DNA of 6,153 nucleotides from Thermoanaerobacterium thermosulfurigenes (lineage in GTDB: Bacteria > Bacillota > Thermoanaerobacteria > Thermoanaerobacterales > Thermoanaerobacteraceae): the NCBI RefSeq assembly GCF_051201035.1, contig NZ_JBPODR010000055.1, positions 1 through 6,153 of the forward strand, read 5' to 3'. The position numbers and the translations under genes were made by a program. The notes under the pieces are model-generated. The model saw only the letters and a list, made by a program, of their open reading frames with translations. It ran no database searches and was not told where the DNA came from. Positions 1-5,956 of the stretch are shown here, one piece after another. Within the stretch, counting starts at the first letter, position 1. Each line of letters starts with the position of its first letter.

Positions 1-110
1 GGATTTACTATTACCATATATTCAACTAGATGTAAAATATAAAAATTCTTGTAAAGATAAATTTTTTGCTGGAATTTTGATGCGAAATCTCTGATCGTTT
101 ATAGCTTTAT

Positions 111-139
111 TTGTTTTTAAAAATTCGATGTAGTATAAT
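111..139 (+). promoter_or_regulatory. Predicted sigma-A-type promoter of the ccdA-tlpA unit
   Basis: TTGTTT at 111-116 and TATAAT at 134-139 are separated by 17 bases, the ideal spacing for the main vegetative sigma factor. The -10 is a perfect consensus and the -35 matches at four of six positions. Transcription should begin near 146-147, placing the C-tract/G-tract site at 151-168 directly downstream of the start, a position where a bound repressor would block initiation or escape. The first 110 bases of the window contain no gene I can support. Confidence 0.7.
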
Positions 140-150
140 TAAAGTAAACG

Positions 151-168
151 ACCCCTCTATAGGGGGTA
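151..168 (+). promoter_or_regulatory. CsoR/CstR-like operator candidate upstream of ccdA
   Basis: The sequence ACCCCTCTATAGGGGGTA is a pseudo-palindrome with a C-tract, a six-base AT-rich centre and a G-tract ending in TA. This architecture is typical of operators for the CsoR/RcnR/CstR (DUF156) repressor family. It lies 11 bases after the -10 of the ccdA promoter, and a close copy sits in the same place relative to the trxA promoter (1485-1502), with ACCC and GGGGGTA in the same register. The right end (AAGGGGG at 168-174) also serves as the ccdA ribosome binding site. No repressor gene is in the window, so the family is inferred from site shape only. Confidence 0.5.
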
Positions 169-180
169 AGGGGGATTTAA

Positions 181-843
181 GTGTCTTTATTTGCAGCGTT
201 TTTAGGTGGTATTGTTTCGTTCTTTTCGCCATGCATTTTACCGCTAATACCCGTTTACGTGACGTATATTTTCGGCGGAAAGAAGAAAAATTTTTTCAAT
301 TTGTTTTTGTTTGTATTAGGTTTCAGCATCGTTTTTGTCCTCATGGGAGCTACGGCCAGTCAATTGGGGAAATTTTTTGTTTCATACAAAGTTCTATTTA
401 GAAAAGCCAGTGGTATAATAATATTATTATTTGGACTTTATATGATGGGTATCATAAAGCCGGCTTTTCTGAGCAGAGAAGTAAAACTTAATGTTTCTAA
501 CAAAAAGGAGGGGTATTTTAGCAGTTTCATTTTTGGCATAGCTTTTGCCTCTGGTTGGACGCCGTGTGTTGGTCCTATACTTGCGACTATCCTTTTATAT
601 GCAGGTGAACAAAACACTGTGTATGTTGGGGTTCTTCTGCTGTTTGCTTACTCATTAGGAATTGGAATTCCATTCATAGTAGCTGCTATACTAATTGATA
701 GATTTAAAGCATTTTACAAAAAGATGAATTTTATCATGCCGTATATTGAAAAAATTGGCGGTTTATTTTTGATAATTTTCGGAATTTTGATGTATTTTAA
801 TCTCATTATAAGGTTTGAAAGTTACATTAATATTTTGAGGTGA
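181..843 (+). CDS. ccdA: CcdA-family membrane thiol-disulfide electron carrier
   Basis: A 220-residue polytopic membrane protein of the CcdA/DsbD-beta family, which carries reducing equivalents from cytosolic thioredoxin across the membrane to outer-face thioredoxin-like proteins. Six hydrophobic segments are visible at about residues 5-30, 40-62, 73-92, 113-140, 148-170 and 188-210. The two diagnostic cysteines are present: Cys18 in SPCILPLIP in the first segment and Cys129 in GWTPCVGP in the fourth, each followed by the family's conserved prolines. The length is normal for CcdA. Start: GTG at 181 with AAGGGGG six bases upstream. The stop is five bases before the start of the tlpA-like gene, so the two are translationally coupled. 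A client in cytochrome c maturation is the classical role; in an anaerobe without such cytochromes, other envelope disulfides or metal sites are more likely (inference). Confidence 0.93.
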   Translation: MSLFAAFLGGIVSFFSPCILPLIPVYVTYIFGGKKKNFFNLFLFVLGFSIVFVLMGATASQLGKFFVSYKVLFRKASGIIILLFGLYMMGIIKPAFLSREVKLNVSNKKEGYFSSFIFGIAFASGWTPCVGPILATILLYAGEQNTVYVGVLLLFAYSLGIGIPFIVAAILIDRFKAFYKKMNFIMPYIEKIGGLFLIIFGILMYFNLIIRFESYINILR

Positions 844-848
844 TTTGA

Positions 849-1439
849 GTGAAATCAAATAAGAAGAAGTCAAAGAGCAGCAACAAAAATGTGATATTGA
901 CTGTTTTAGTAGTTTTAGTTTTGATATTGGGAATTTCAATTTACTTTTTGAACAATTACGTAGTATCAAGTCAAACAAAGAGCCGGAATGCGAATAATGC
1001 TACCAGCAATGCTCAAGTAGGTATTGAAAAAGGCGATTTAGCACCGGATTTTACGCTAAAAGATGTAAATGGGAAAACAGTAACATTATCAAAGCTAAGA
1101 GGGAAAAAGGTTATATTAAATTTCTGGGCTACAACATGTCCATATTGTAAAATTGAGATGCCTGAATTAAACAAGTTTTATGAGAATAACAAAAATGATG
1201 TTGTCCTATTGGCGATAGATATTGGTGAGGATAAATCAACTGTTGAAAATTATCTTTCAGGAAAGGGTTATAGTTTCAATGTCCTTTTAGACAGCGATGC
1301 AAAAGTAGCCATGGATTACAAAGTTCAATTTATACCGATGTCATTTTTCATTGACAAAGATGGTATAATAAGGGCTATAAGCAATGGTGCAATGACATAC
1401 GACGAGGTAGATGAATATTTTAAGACAATATCTCAATAA
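849..1439 (+). CDS. Membrane-anchored TlpA/ResA-like thiol-disulfide oxidoreductase
   Basis: A 196-residue protein with a lysine-rich N-terminus, one membrane anchor at about 15-34 (no lipobox cysteine), a polar linker to about 60, and a TlpA/ResA thioredoxin fold facing outward. Seen: GDLAPDFTLKD at the domain start, NFWATTCPYC with the redox pair Cys97/Cys100, the family's E-M-P after it (Glu103), and a cis-proline at 163 in FIPMSFFID followed by the D-G turn. The active site reads CPYC rather than the CEPC of classical ResA; CPYC is the glutaredoxin-style pair, so its redox potential may differ. Start: GTG at 849 with GAGGTGAT at 837-844 overlapping the end of ccdA. It is the expected electron acceptor from CcdA. 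It probably reduces extracytoplasmic disulfides, but the substrate is unknown. A resA symbol would overstate what can be seen. Confidence 0.9.
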   Translation: MKSNKKKSKSSNKNVILTVLVVLVLILGISIYFLNNYVVSSQTKSRNANNATSNAQVGIEKGDLAPDFTLKDVNGKTVTLSKLRGKKVILNFWATTCPYCKIEMPELNKFYENNKNDVVLLAIDIGEDKSTVENYLSGKGYSFNVLLDSDAKVAMDYKVQFIPMSFFIDKDGIIRAISNGAMTYDEVDEYFKTISQ

Positions 1440-1442
1440 TTA

Positions 1443-1471
1443 TTGACAATTTGTTAAAAAGGTGGTATATT
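1443..1471 (+). promoter_or_regulatory. Predicted strong sigma-A-type promoter of trxA
   Basis: A perfect TTGACA at 1443-1448 and TATATT at 1466-1471 are spaced by 17 bases. The -35 begins four bases after the stop codon of the tlpA-like gene. Transcription should start around 1478-1480, giving a leader of about 45 bases that contains the operator-like site. There is no terminator before it, so trxA is probably also read from the ccdA promoter. Confidence 0.8.
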
Positions 1472-1484
1472 TAATTTAGCGATG

Positions 1485-1502
1485 ACCCATATACCGGGGG
1501 TA
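1485..1502 (+). promoter_or_regulatory. CsoR/CstR-like operator candidate upstream of trxA
   Basis: The sequence ACCCATATACCGGGGGTA aligns without gaps to the site upstream of ccdA (151-168), sharing ACCCnTnTAnnGGGGGTA, 13 of 18 bases. Its distance from the -10 is nearly the same (13 against 11 bases), just past the predicted transcription start. Two like-placed copies before two functionally linked genes support one shared repressor. The symmetry is less complete here than in the first copy. Confidence 0.5.
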
Positions 1503-1523
1503 CAGTATAAAGGAGGGATAGTG

Positions 1524-1856
1524 ATGAAACCTATTAACGTAACAGATATGAACTTTGATACTGAGGTGTATAATTCCGATAAGCCTGTTTTAGTTGACTT
1601 TTGGGCTGCATGGTGTGGACCCTGCAGAATGATGGCACCTGTATTGGAAGAATTTGCAGAGGAATATTCTGATAAAATAAAGGTTGTAAAGTTAAATGTT
1701 GACGAGAATCCTTTGATTGCATCACAATATAGGATAATGAGCATTCCTACGTTAGGTGTTTTTCAAAATGGACAATTAGTTGACAAAGTTATCGGATTTA
1801 TGCCAAAAGAACAATTAGAATACAGGCTTGCAAGATATATAGATGCACAGGTATAA
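1524..1856 (+). CDS. trxA: Thioredoxin (TrxA)
   Basis: A 110-residue classical thioredoxin, the cytosolic disulfide reductant and the natural electron donor to CcdA. Seen: KPVLVDFWAAWCGPC with active-site Cys31/Cys34, buried Asp25, the LNVDENP stretch, cis-Pro75 in SIPTL, and Gly91 near the C-terminus. Nothing is missing. The start is ATG 1524 because AAAGGAGGG ends seven bases before it. A longer in-frame start at 1482 exists but would place coding sequence across the operator-like site and practically at the predicted transcription start, with no ribosome binding site. GTG 1521 is a minor alternative. No thioredoxin reductase gene lies in the window. The gene is followed by a strong terminator. 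Confidence 0.96.
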   Translation: MKPINVTDMNFDTEVYNSDKPVLVDFWAAWCGPCRMMAPVLEEFAEEYSDKIKVVKLNVDENPLIASQYRIMSIPTLGVFQNGQLVDKVIGFMPKEQLEYRLARYIDAQV

Positions 1857-1873
1857 GTTTGTGAAAGATCTAT

Positions 1874-1911
1874 AAAAAGATACCATAATTTAGATTGTGG
1901 TATCTTTTTTT
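1874..1911 (+). terminator. Rho-independent terminator after trxA
   Basis: AAAAAGATACCA at 1874-1885 pairs with TGGTATCTTTTT from 1898. The pairing can extend inward through 1889/1894 to a four-base TTAG loop. The right arm runs straight into a stretch of T. It closes the ccdA-tlpA-trxA unit. The T tract abuts the regulatory element of the next operon. Confidence 0.85.
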
Positions 1912-1941
1912 CATTTATTCTTCACAATTGTAATGTATAAT
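1910..1941 (+). promoter_or_regulatory. Promoter and probable activator site of the two-component operon
   Basis: TATAAT at 1936-1941 has no convincing -35. In the place where one would lie is TTCATnnATTCTTCACAATT (1910-1929), which recurs at 3995-4014 before the SHOCT gene with 18 of 20 positions identical and the same six-base gap to TATAAT. TTCAT at 1910 and TTCAC at 1921 are 11 bases apart, one helical turn, as in direct-repeat boxes of OmpR/PhoB-family regulators. This suggests activation by the response regulator encoded next, hence autoregulation (inference). Confidence 0.6.
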
Positions 1942-1960
1942 ATATCTGAGGTGTTTTGCA

Positions 1961-2650
1961 ATGAAAATACTGGCAATAGATGATGAAGAGAAAATCTTGG
2001 ATGTTATAAAAGCGTATCTTGAAAAGGAAGGGTACACCGTTTTAACTGAGACTAACGGTGCCAATGCTTTAAATACTTTTAAAACTGTAAATCCAGATTT
2101 GGTCATATTAGATTTAATGCTGCCGGGTATGTCTGGCGAAGAAATATGCAGAAAAATAAGAGCTTTATCGAAGGTGCCAATTTTAATGCTTACTGCTAAA
2201 GTAAGTGAAGATGATAAGGTATATGGTTTTACAATTGGTGCAGATGATTACTTAACGAAGCCATTTAGTCCTCGAGAGTTGACGATGAGAGTTAAGGCTA
2301 TACTTAGAAGGACAAAGAATGATCTGCCATTAAATGATATATTTATGTTTAATGATGGCGATCTTGTAATTGACACAAGATCATACGAAGTGAAGAAAAA
2401 AGGCAGGATTGTCAATTTAACGCCAAATGAGTACAAGTTGTTGACCGTTATGGTGCAAAATCCCAACAAGGTATTTAAAAGAAGCGAGCTTATTGAAAAA
2501 GCTTTTGGCTACGATTTTGATGGTTTCGATAGGACGATAGACGCTCATATAAAAAACTTGAGGCAAAAGATAGAAGATGATCCCAAAAATCCAACATATA
2601 TAAAAACTGTGTATGGGGCAGGTTATAAATTTGGTGAAGAAAATGATTAA
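1961..2650 (+). CDS. OmpR/PhoB-family response regulator
   Basis: A 229-residue DNA-binding response regulator. The receiver domain (about 1-115) has the acidic pocket Asp7/Asp8, phosphoacceptor Asp51 in LVILDLMLPG, Thr78 in LMLTAK, and Lys100 in LTKPF, all intact. The C-terminal winged helix (about 128-225) has the family's LTPNEYKLL, the DRTIDAHIKNLRQKIEDDP recognition region and a YIKTVYGAGYKF wing. The length is standard. Start: ATG 1961 with GAGGTG seven bases upstream. The downstream histidine kinase overlaps its end, so it is the cognate partner. Its likely targets in the window are its own promoter and that of the SHOCT gene, which share a binding-site-like element. The stimulus is unknown. 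Confidence 0.95.
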   Translation: MKILAIDDEEKILDVIKAYLEKEGYTVLTETNGANALNTFKTVNPDLVILDLMLPGMSGEEICRKIRALSKVPILMLTAKVSEDDKVYGFTIGADDYLTKPFSPRELTMRVKAILRRTKNDLPLNDIFMFNDGDLVIDTRSYEVKKKGRIVNLTPNEYKLLTVMVQNPNKVFKRSELIEKAFGYDFDGFDRTIDAHIKNLRQKIEDDPKNPTYIKTVYGAGYKFGEEND

Positions 2651-3992
2651 AAATGATATAAGAACTAAAACTGCTGTATCGTTTATATCTATTGCTTTAT
2701 TATCGATAGTCGTATTCAGCATTACCATAAATATTTTAATAATAAACAATTTTGGAATTTACATTAAACAGTCAGCAAATGTGCAGTTTGACAACATTGC
2801 TTCATCAATCGCTGAAACGTACAAGGAGACGGACAGTTGGAATGAGACAGGCAATAGAATGGCACATACATTAATGATGAGTGGGTATGACATTGTGGTT
2901 AGGGATTTGAAAGGCAATATATTAATTAAAACGCCATCAATGCTTTCAATGATGGGTATGGCAAGTAGTAGCAAAATCTCAACCCAAACTCTCCCGATAG
3001 TTGTAGATGGCAAAAAGGTTGCTTACGTTGATATAACGTATAGCGGTAAAATGCCTATGAGCAAACTGGATTATAAGTTTTTGTACAATGTAAATAAATA
3101 TATCGCATTAATAACAATATTGACGATTGCATTGGTGTTGATAATAAGCATATATGTTGCAAAATATCTTACAAAGCCTATTTTAAATATAGCAAAAGTA
3201 GCCAGTAAATTAGAAAGTGGAGATTACGACGTTAGAGTAGAAGAAATACCAAAAGAGGAGGAATTGCTTGCATTAACTGCTGCCATAAATCATCTTGGCG
3301 CATCATTAAAAAGTCAAGGGATGCTAAGAGCACAGTTGACGCAAAATATAGCACATGAATTGAGAACGCCTTTGTCAACCCTTAAAAGTCATTTAGAGGC
3401 TATAATTGACGGTGTTTGGGAGCCATCTAAAGAAAGGATTGTAAGCCTTTATGAAGAAGTTGTAAGATTGTCTAATCTCATAAATGATATTGAATTATTG
3501 AATAAAATAGAAATTGACAATCTAAAGATAAATAAAGTAAGATTCAATTTGTCGGAATTGATTAAAAGTTTATTGATAAATTACGAAAGCATTTTTATCA
3601 ATAAAAATCAGCATTTGGAGAAAAATATTGAAGATGACATTTTTGTGGTTGCAGACAAAGATAGAATATCAGAGGTACTGATTAATCTGCTTGTAAATGC
3701 TAATAAATACACAGGTGAAGGTGGAAACATAAAAGTAAAACTGTACAATGAAGGACAATTTGCAGTGATTACAGTTTCTGACAACGGCATAGGCATACCG
3801 AAAGAAGATTTGCCTTTTATATACGAAAGATTTTACAGGAGTGAAAAGTCACGAAGCAGGGATTATGGTGGCAGTGGCTTAGGATTATCAATTGCTAAGG
3901 CCATAATAAAAGCTCATAATGGTACCATAAATGTTGAAAGTATTTTAAATCAAGGGACAAAATTCACAGTAAAATTGCCGATAATTAATTAA
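2643..3992 (+). CDS. Membrane sensor histidine kinase with Met-rich outer domain
   Basis: A 449-residue HisKA-type kinase. Membrane segments lie at about 12-34 and 154-173, flanking an outer sensor domain of about 118 residues. Then come HAMP (about 174-226), the phosphoacceptor helix with His238 in NIAHELRTPL, and the ATPase domain: N box NLLVNANKY (Asn352), G1 DNGIGIP (Asp380), F box FIYERFYRS, and G2 GGSGLGLS (about 409-416). All are intact. The sensor domain has no cysteine but nine methionines, four clustered in MLSMMGM at 100-106, plus His75; clustered Met is a known way to bind Cu(I), so copper is a candidate signal, not a demonstration. Start: ATG 2643 with GGTGA at 2633-2637, overlapping the regulator by eight bases. 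In-frame GTG 2634 and ATG 2613 are weaker choices. Confidence 0.93.
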   Translation: MIKNDIRTKTAVSFISIALLSIVVFSITINILIINNFGIYIKQSANVQFDNIASSIAETYKETDSWNETGNRMAHTLMMSGYDIVVRDLKGNILIKTPSMLSMMGMASSSKISTQTLPIVVDGKKVAYVDITYSGKMPMSKLDYKFLYNVNKYIALITILTIALVLIISIYVAKYLTKPILNIAKVASKLESGDYDVRVEEIPKEEELLALTAAINHLGASLKSQGMLRAQLTQNIAHELRTPLSTLKSHLEAIIDGVWEPSKERIVSLYEEVVRLSNLINDIELLNKIEIDNLKINKVRFNLSELIKSLLINYESIFINKNQHLEKNIEDDIFVVADKDRISEVLINLLVNANKYTGEGGNIKVKLYNEGQFAVITVSDNGIGIPKEDLPFIYERFYRSEKSRSRDYGGSGLGLSIAKAIIKAHNGTINVESILNQGTKFTVKLPIIN

Positions 3993-3994
3993 AA

Positions 3995-4026
3995 TTCATG
4001 AATTCTTCACAATTTTGTCATATAAT
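3995..4026 (+). promoter_or_regulatory. Promoter and probable activator site of the SHOCT gene
   Basis: TTCATGAATTCTTCACAATT at 3995-4014 is followed after six bases by TATAAT (4021-4026). It copies the element upstream of the response regulator (1910-1941), with the 13-base ATTCTTCACAATT core identical and spacing conserved. No good -35 is present, consistent with activator dependence. It begins three bases after the kinase stop codon, giving the SHOCT gene its own control besides possible read-through. Confidence 0.6.
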
Positions 4027-4048
4027 AGATTTGAAGGAGGATGATATT

Positions 4049-4291
4049 ATGATGTGGGGATTAATGAATGGATGGGGTTACGGTGGAGGCATAATTTTTG
4101 GCCTCATCTGGATGATACTTCAAGTTGTAATAGTAGTTGGTGCAATATATTTCATTGTTTCACTGTTTCAGAACAAAAAAGGCTCACAAAGAGGCAGTGA
4201 TGCGCTTGAGATTTTAAAAGAGAGATATGCAAGAGGAGAGATAAGCGAAGAAGAATATAAAGAGCGCAAAAGAAACTTAGAAGAAAAATAA
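4049..4291 (+). CDS. Small SHOCT-domain membrane protein
   Basis: An 80-residue protein with a Met/Trp/Gly-rich N-terminus (MMWGLMNGWGYGGG), one membrane helix at about 15-40, a short basic linker (KKGSQRG), and a C-terminal SHOCT motif at about 50-78 (ALEILKERYARGEISEEEYKERKRNLE). SHOCT tails are short helical oligomerisation modules found on many small bacterial membrane proteins. The biochemical role is not established. Start: the tandem ATG at 4049 with AAGGAGG eight bases upstream. An in-frame ATG at 3998 would run through the promoter and has no ribosome site. Same-strand position after the kinase and the shared promoter element point to a target or accessory of this two-component system. 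Confidence 0.88.
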   Translation: MMWGLMNGWGYGGGIIFGLIWMILQVVIVVGAIYFIVSLFQNKKGSQRGSDALEILKERYARGEISEEEYKERKRNLEEK

Positions 4292-4299
4292 TTTATAAA

Positions 4300-4328
4300 A
4301 AAGAGCTCTACTTTTCGTAGGGCTCTTT
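4300..4328. terminator. Bidirectional terminator between convergent genes
   Basis: AAAGAGCTCTAC (4300-4311) pairs over 12 positions, one of them G-T, with GTAGGGCTCTTT (4317-4328) around a TTTTC loop. On the minus strand it is followed by six T (4302-4297), a strong terminator for the decarboxylase; on the plus strand the T run is only three, so termination after the SHOCT gene is weaker. The right arm overlaps the decarboxylase stop codon (4327-4329). Confidence 0.82.
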
Positions 4329-5814
4329 ATGCTGTTATATTCAATATCTGCAAATCGTTGACTACTTTTATATATTCCACATTTGGATCTTCTGTTCCTT
4401 GAATGCTTAGCTTGGCATTTTTCATTTCAATTACATATTCTATGATTTCTCTGGTTATCCTTTCGCCAGGACATAATATTGGGATACCGGGAGGATATGC
4501 CATTAGAAATTCTGAGCTAATCTGCCCAATACTTTCTTCCAAAGGCAAGGCGATATTAGAACATTCAAATGCATATCTGGGAGATAAAACCATTTCTGGT
4601 ATCTCTGGCATATCTAAAGCTTTCGACATTTCTACATTGTCCTTGTACAGTGTCTCACTGATTTCCCTCAATGCCCTTATAAGGTAATCTACATTTTCTT
4701 TTGTGTCGCCTATGGAAAATACACACAATGTATTGTACATATCGGCTAATTCTGGTTGAATGTAGTATTTTTTCGCTAGTATATCTTCTAATTCATGACC
4801 TGTTATGCCAAGGCCTTTAGCGGTAATAGTGATTTTTGTCGGGTCAAAATCATACGCTCCATCTCGCCCTACAATTTCGTTTCCGAAACAATAAAGACCG
4901 TTTATATTGTTGATCTCTCGACGAGCGTATTCTGCAAGTTCAATTGTCCTGTCCAACAATTCTTTTCCTTCTGTTACCATCTGCATTCTTGCAACATCAA
5001 GTGATGCTAATAAAATGTAAGAGGGACTTGTGGTCTGTAACAGGCTCATAACTTGTTTCACTCTGTTTATATCAATCCTTTTTGACTTGACGTGCAACAT
5101 AGAGCTTTGCGTCATAGAGCCTATTATCTTATGAGTGCTTTGTGCGCAGATGTCAGCACCTGCTTCCATAGCTGAAATAGGAAGTTTTTCGTTGAATTTT
5201 AGGTGTGGTCCATGGGCCTCATCCACCATCAGTACAGCTCCGTAGTCATGGACTATTTCAGCAATTTTTACAATGTCTGCAGAAACACCATAGTAAGTCG
5301 GATTTATAATTAAAACAGCCTTTGCATCAGGATTGTTTCTTAATGCTTCCTCCACAGTTTCAGGAGTCACATTAAGAGCAACGCCTACATTTTTATCAAC
5401 TTCAGGTTGCATATAAACTGGGATAGCACCACTTAAGATAATACCTGATGTAACAGATTTGTGAATGTTTCGTGGAACAATTATTTTTTCATTTTCTCCC
5501 ATAACACTTAGGATCATAGCCTGAATAGCTCCCGATGTCCCATGGATGACAAAAAATGTAGCATCGGCACCAAAAGCATCGGCAGCTAATTCCTGAGCTT
5601 TCTTAATGGGACCGGTAGGCTTGTGAAGGCTGTCAACTTGTTCAAACACAGTAACATCCATTGATAATACATTTTTACCTACAAAATCAAAAAACTTTTT
5701 AGCCATTCCATTGCCTTTTTTGTGACCTGGGACATGAAATGGTATGGTGTTGTTGTTGACATACTCCATTAATGCATCGAATAATGGAGTTTCAAAATGA
5801 TTTAGCTTTTCCAA
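4327..5814 (-). CDS. speA: Orn/Lys/Arg decarboxylase, SpeA-type (probable arginine decarboxylase)
   Basis: A 495-residue PLP enzyme of the aspartate-aminotransferase-fold basic amino acid decarboxylases. Seen, from Met1 at the TTG start: ETPLFDAL, IPFHVPGHKKGNGM (24-37), LHKPTGPIKKAQELAADAFG, the PLP-stacking region HGTSGAIQ (91-98), DEAHGPH with Asp198 and His201, and the Schiff-base Lys229 in QSTHKIIGS; the C-terminal domain carries YPPGIPILCPGE. Length and motif order match Bacillus SpeA as I recall it, so arginine to agmatine, feeding polyamine synthesis, is the best call; lysine or ornithine cannot be excluded. Start: TTG 5814, with GAGGGTG about ten bases upstream and an N-terminus that matches the family. 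In-frame GTG 5826 would add four residues, but the purine tract abuts it. No other polyamine genes are adjacent. Confidence 0.88.
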   Translation of the reverse strand: MEKLNHFETPLFDALMEYVNNNTIPFHVPGHKKGNGMAKKFFDFVGKNVLSMDVTVFEQVDSLHKPTGPIKKAQELAADAFGADATFFVIHGTSGAIQAMILSVMGENEKIIVPRNIHKSVTSGIILSGAIPVYMQPEVDKNVGVALNVTPETVEEALRNNPDAKAVLIINPTYYGVSADIVKIAEIVHDYGAVLMVDEAHGPHLKFNEKLPISAMEAGADICAQSTHKIIGSMTQSSMLHVKSKRIDINRVKQVMSLLQTTSPSYILLASLDVARMQMVTEGKELLDRTIELAEYARREINNINGLYCFGNEIVGRDGAYDFDPTKITITAKGLGITGHELEDILAKKYYIQPELADMYNTLCVFSIGDTKENVDYLIRALREISETLYKDNVEMSKALDMPEIPEMVLSPRYAFECSNIALPLEESIGQISSEFLMAYPPGIPILCPGERITREIIEYVIEMKNAKLSIQGTEDPNVEYIKVVNDLQILNITA

Positions 5815-5854
5815 CTTGATAAACACCCTCTTTCATAAGTTTGGCTCCCAGAAT

Positions 5855-5891
5855 AAAAGCCTGAACCTCGTTGCAATCGGTTCGGGCCTTT
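5855..5891 (-). terminator. Terminator-like hairpin in the speA leader (possible attenuator)
   Basis: Between the promoters and speA, transcribed on the minus strand, an arm ending GGCCCGAACC pairs with GGTTCAGGC around an 11-base loop. The stem has 13 positions with one A-C mismatch and one G-T pair, and CTTTTATT follows at its base. It lies about 40 bases before the start codon, inside the leader rather than after a gene, which suggests premature termination. GGGAGCC (5849-5843) could pair instead with GGCCC of the left arm, an alternative fold. I do not recognise a known riboswitch here. On the plus strand the hairpin lacks a T run. Confidence 0.5.
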
Positions 5892-5927
5892 GCAGAGCGA
5901 AAATACACTTTATTATGTTTTCAATTT

Positions 5928-5956
5928 ATTATAAGATATATTTTTTTAGATTTCAA
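5928..5956 (-). promoter_or_regulatory. Proximal promoter of speA
   Basis: On the minus strand, TTGAAA (5956-5951) and TATAAT (5933-5928) are 17 bases apart. Transcription should start near 5921, giving a leader of about 107 bases before the TTG start codon that includes the terminator-like hairpin. Confidence 0.7.

Noticed and set aside
2..94. Plus-strand open stretch of 30 codons from the window edge ending in TGA
   Set aside because: It encodes no recognisable motif, has no terminator after it, and the minus strand is also open over part of the same stretch; too short to call a gene end.
506..514. AAGGAGGGG inside ccdA, a strong Shine-Dalgarno look-alike
   Set aside because: No start codon follows at proper spacing in a usable frame; it simply encodes part of the loop NKKEGYF.
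1921..1927. TTCACAA as a Rex half-site
   Set aside because: The matching inverted half is absent at the required spacing in both copies; the direct-repeat reading fits the local genes better.
4403..5004. Plus-strand open frames inside the speA region
   Set aside because: They are antisense shadows of a well-conserved decarboxylase and carry no ribosome site or recognisable domain.
5855..5891. tRNA or T-box reading of the speA leader hairpin
   Set aside because: No cloverleaf, CCA-like end, specifier loop or T-box sequence accompanies the single stem.
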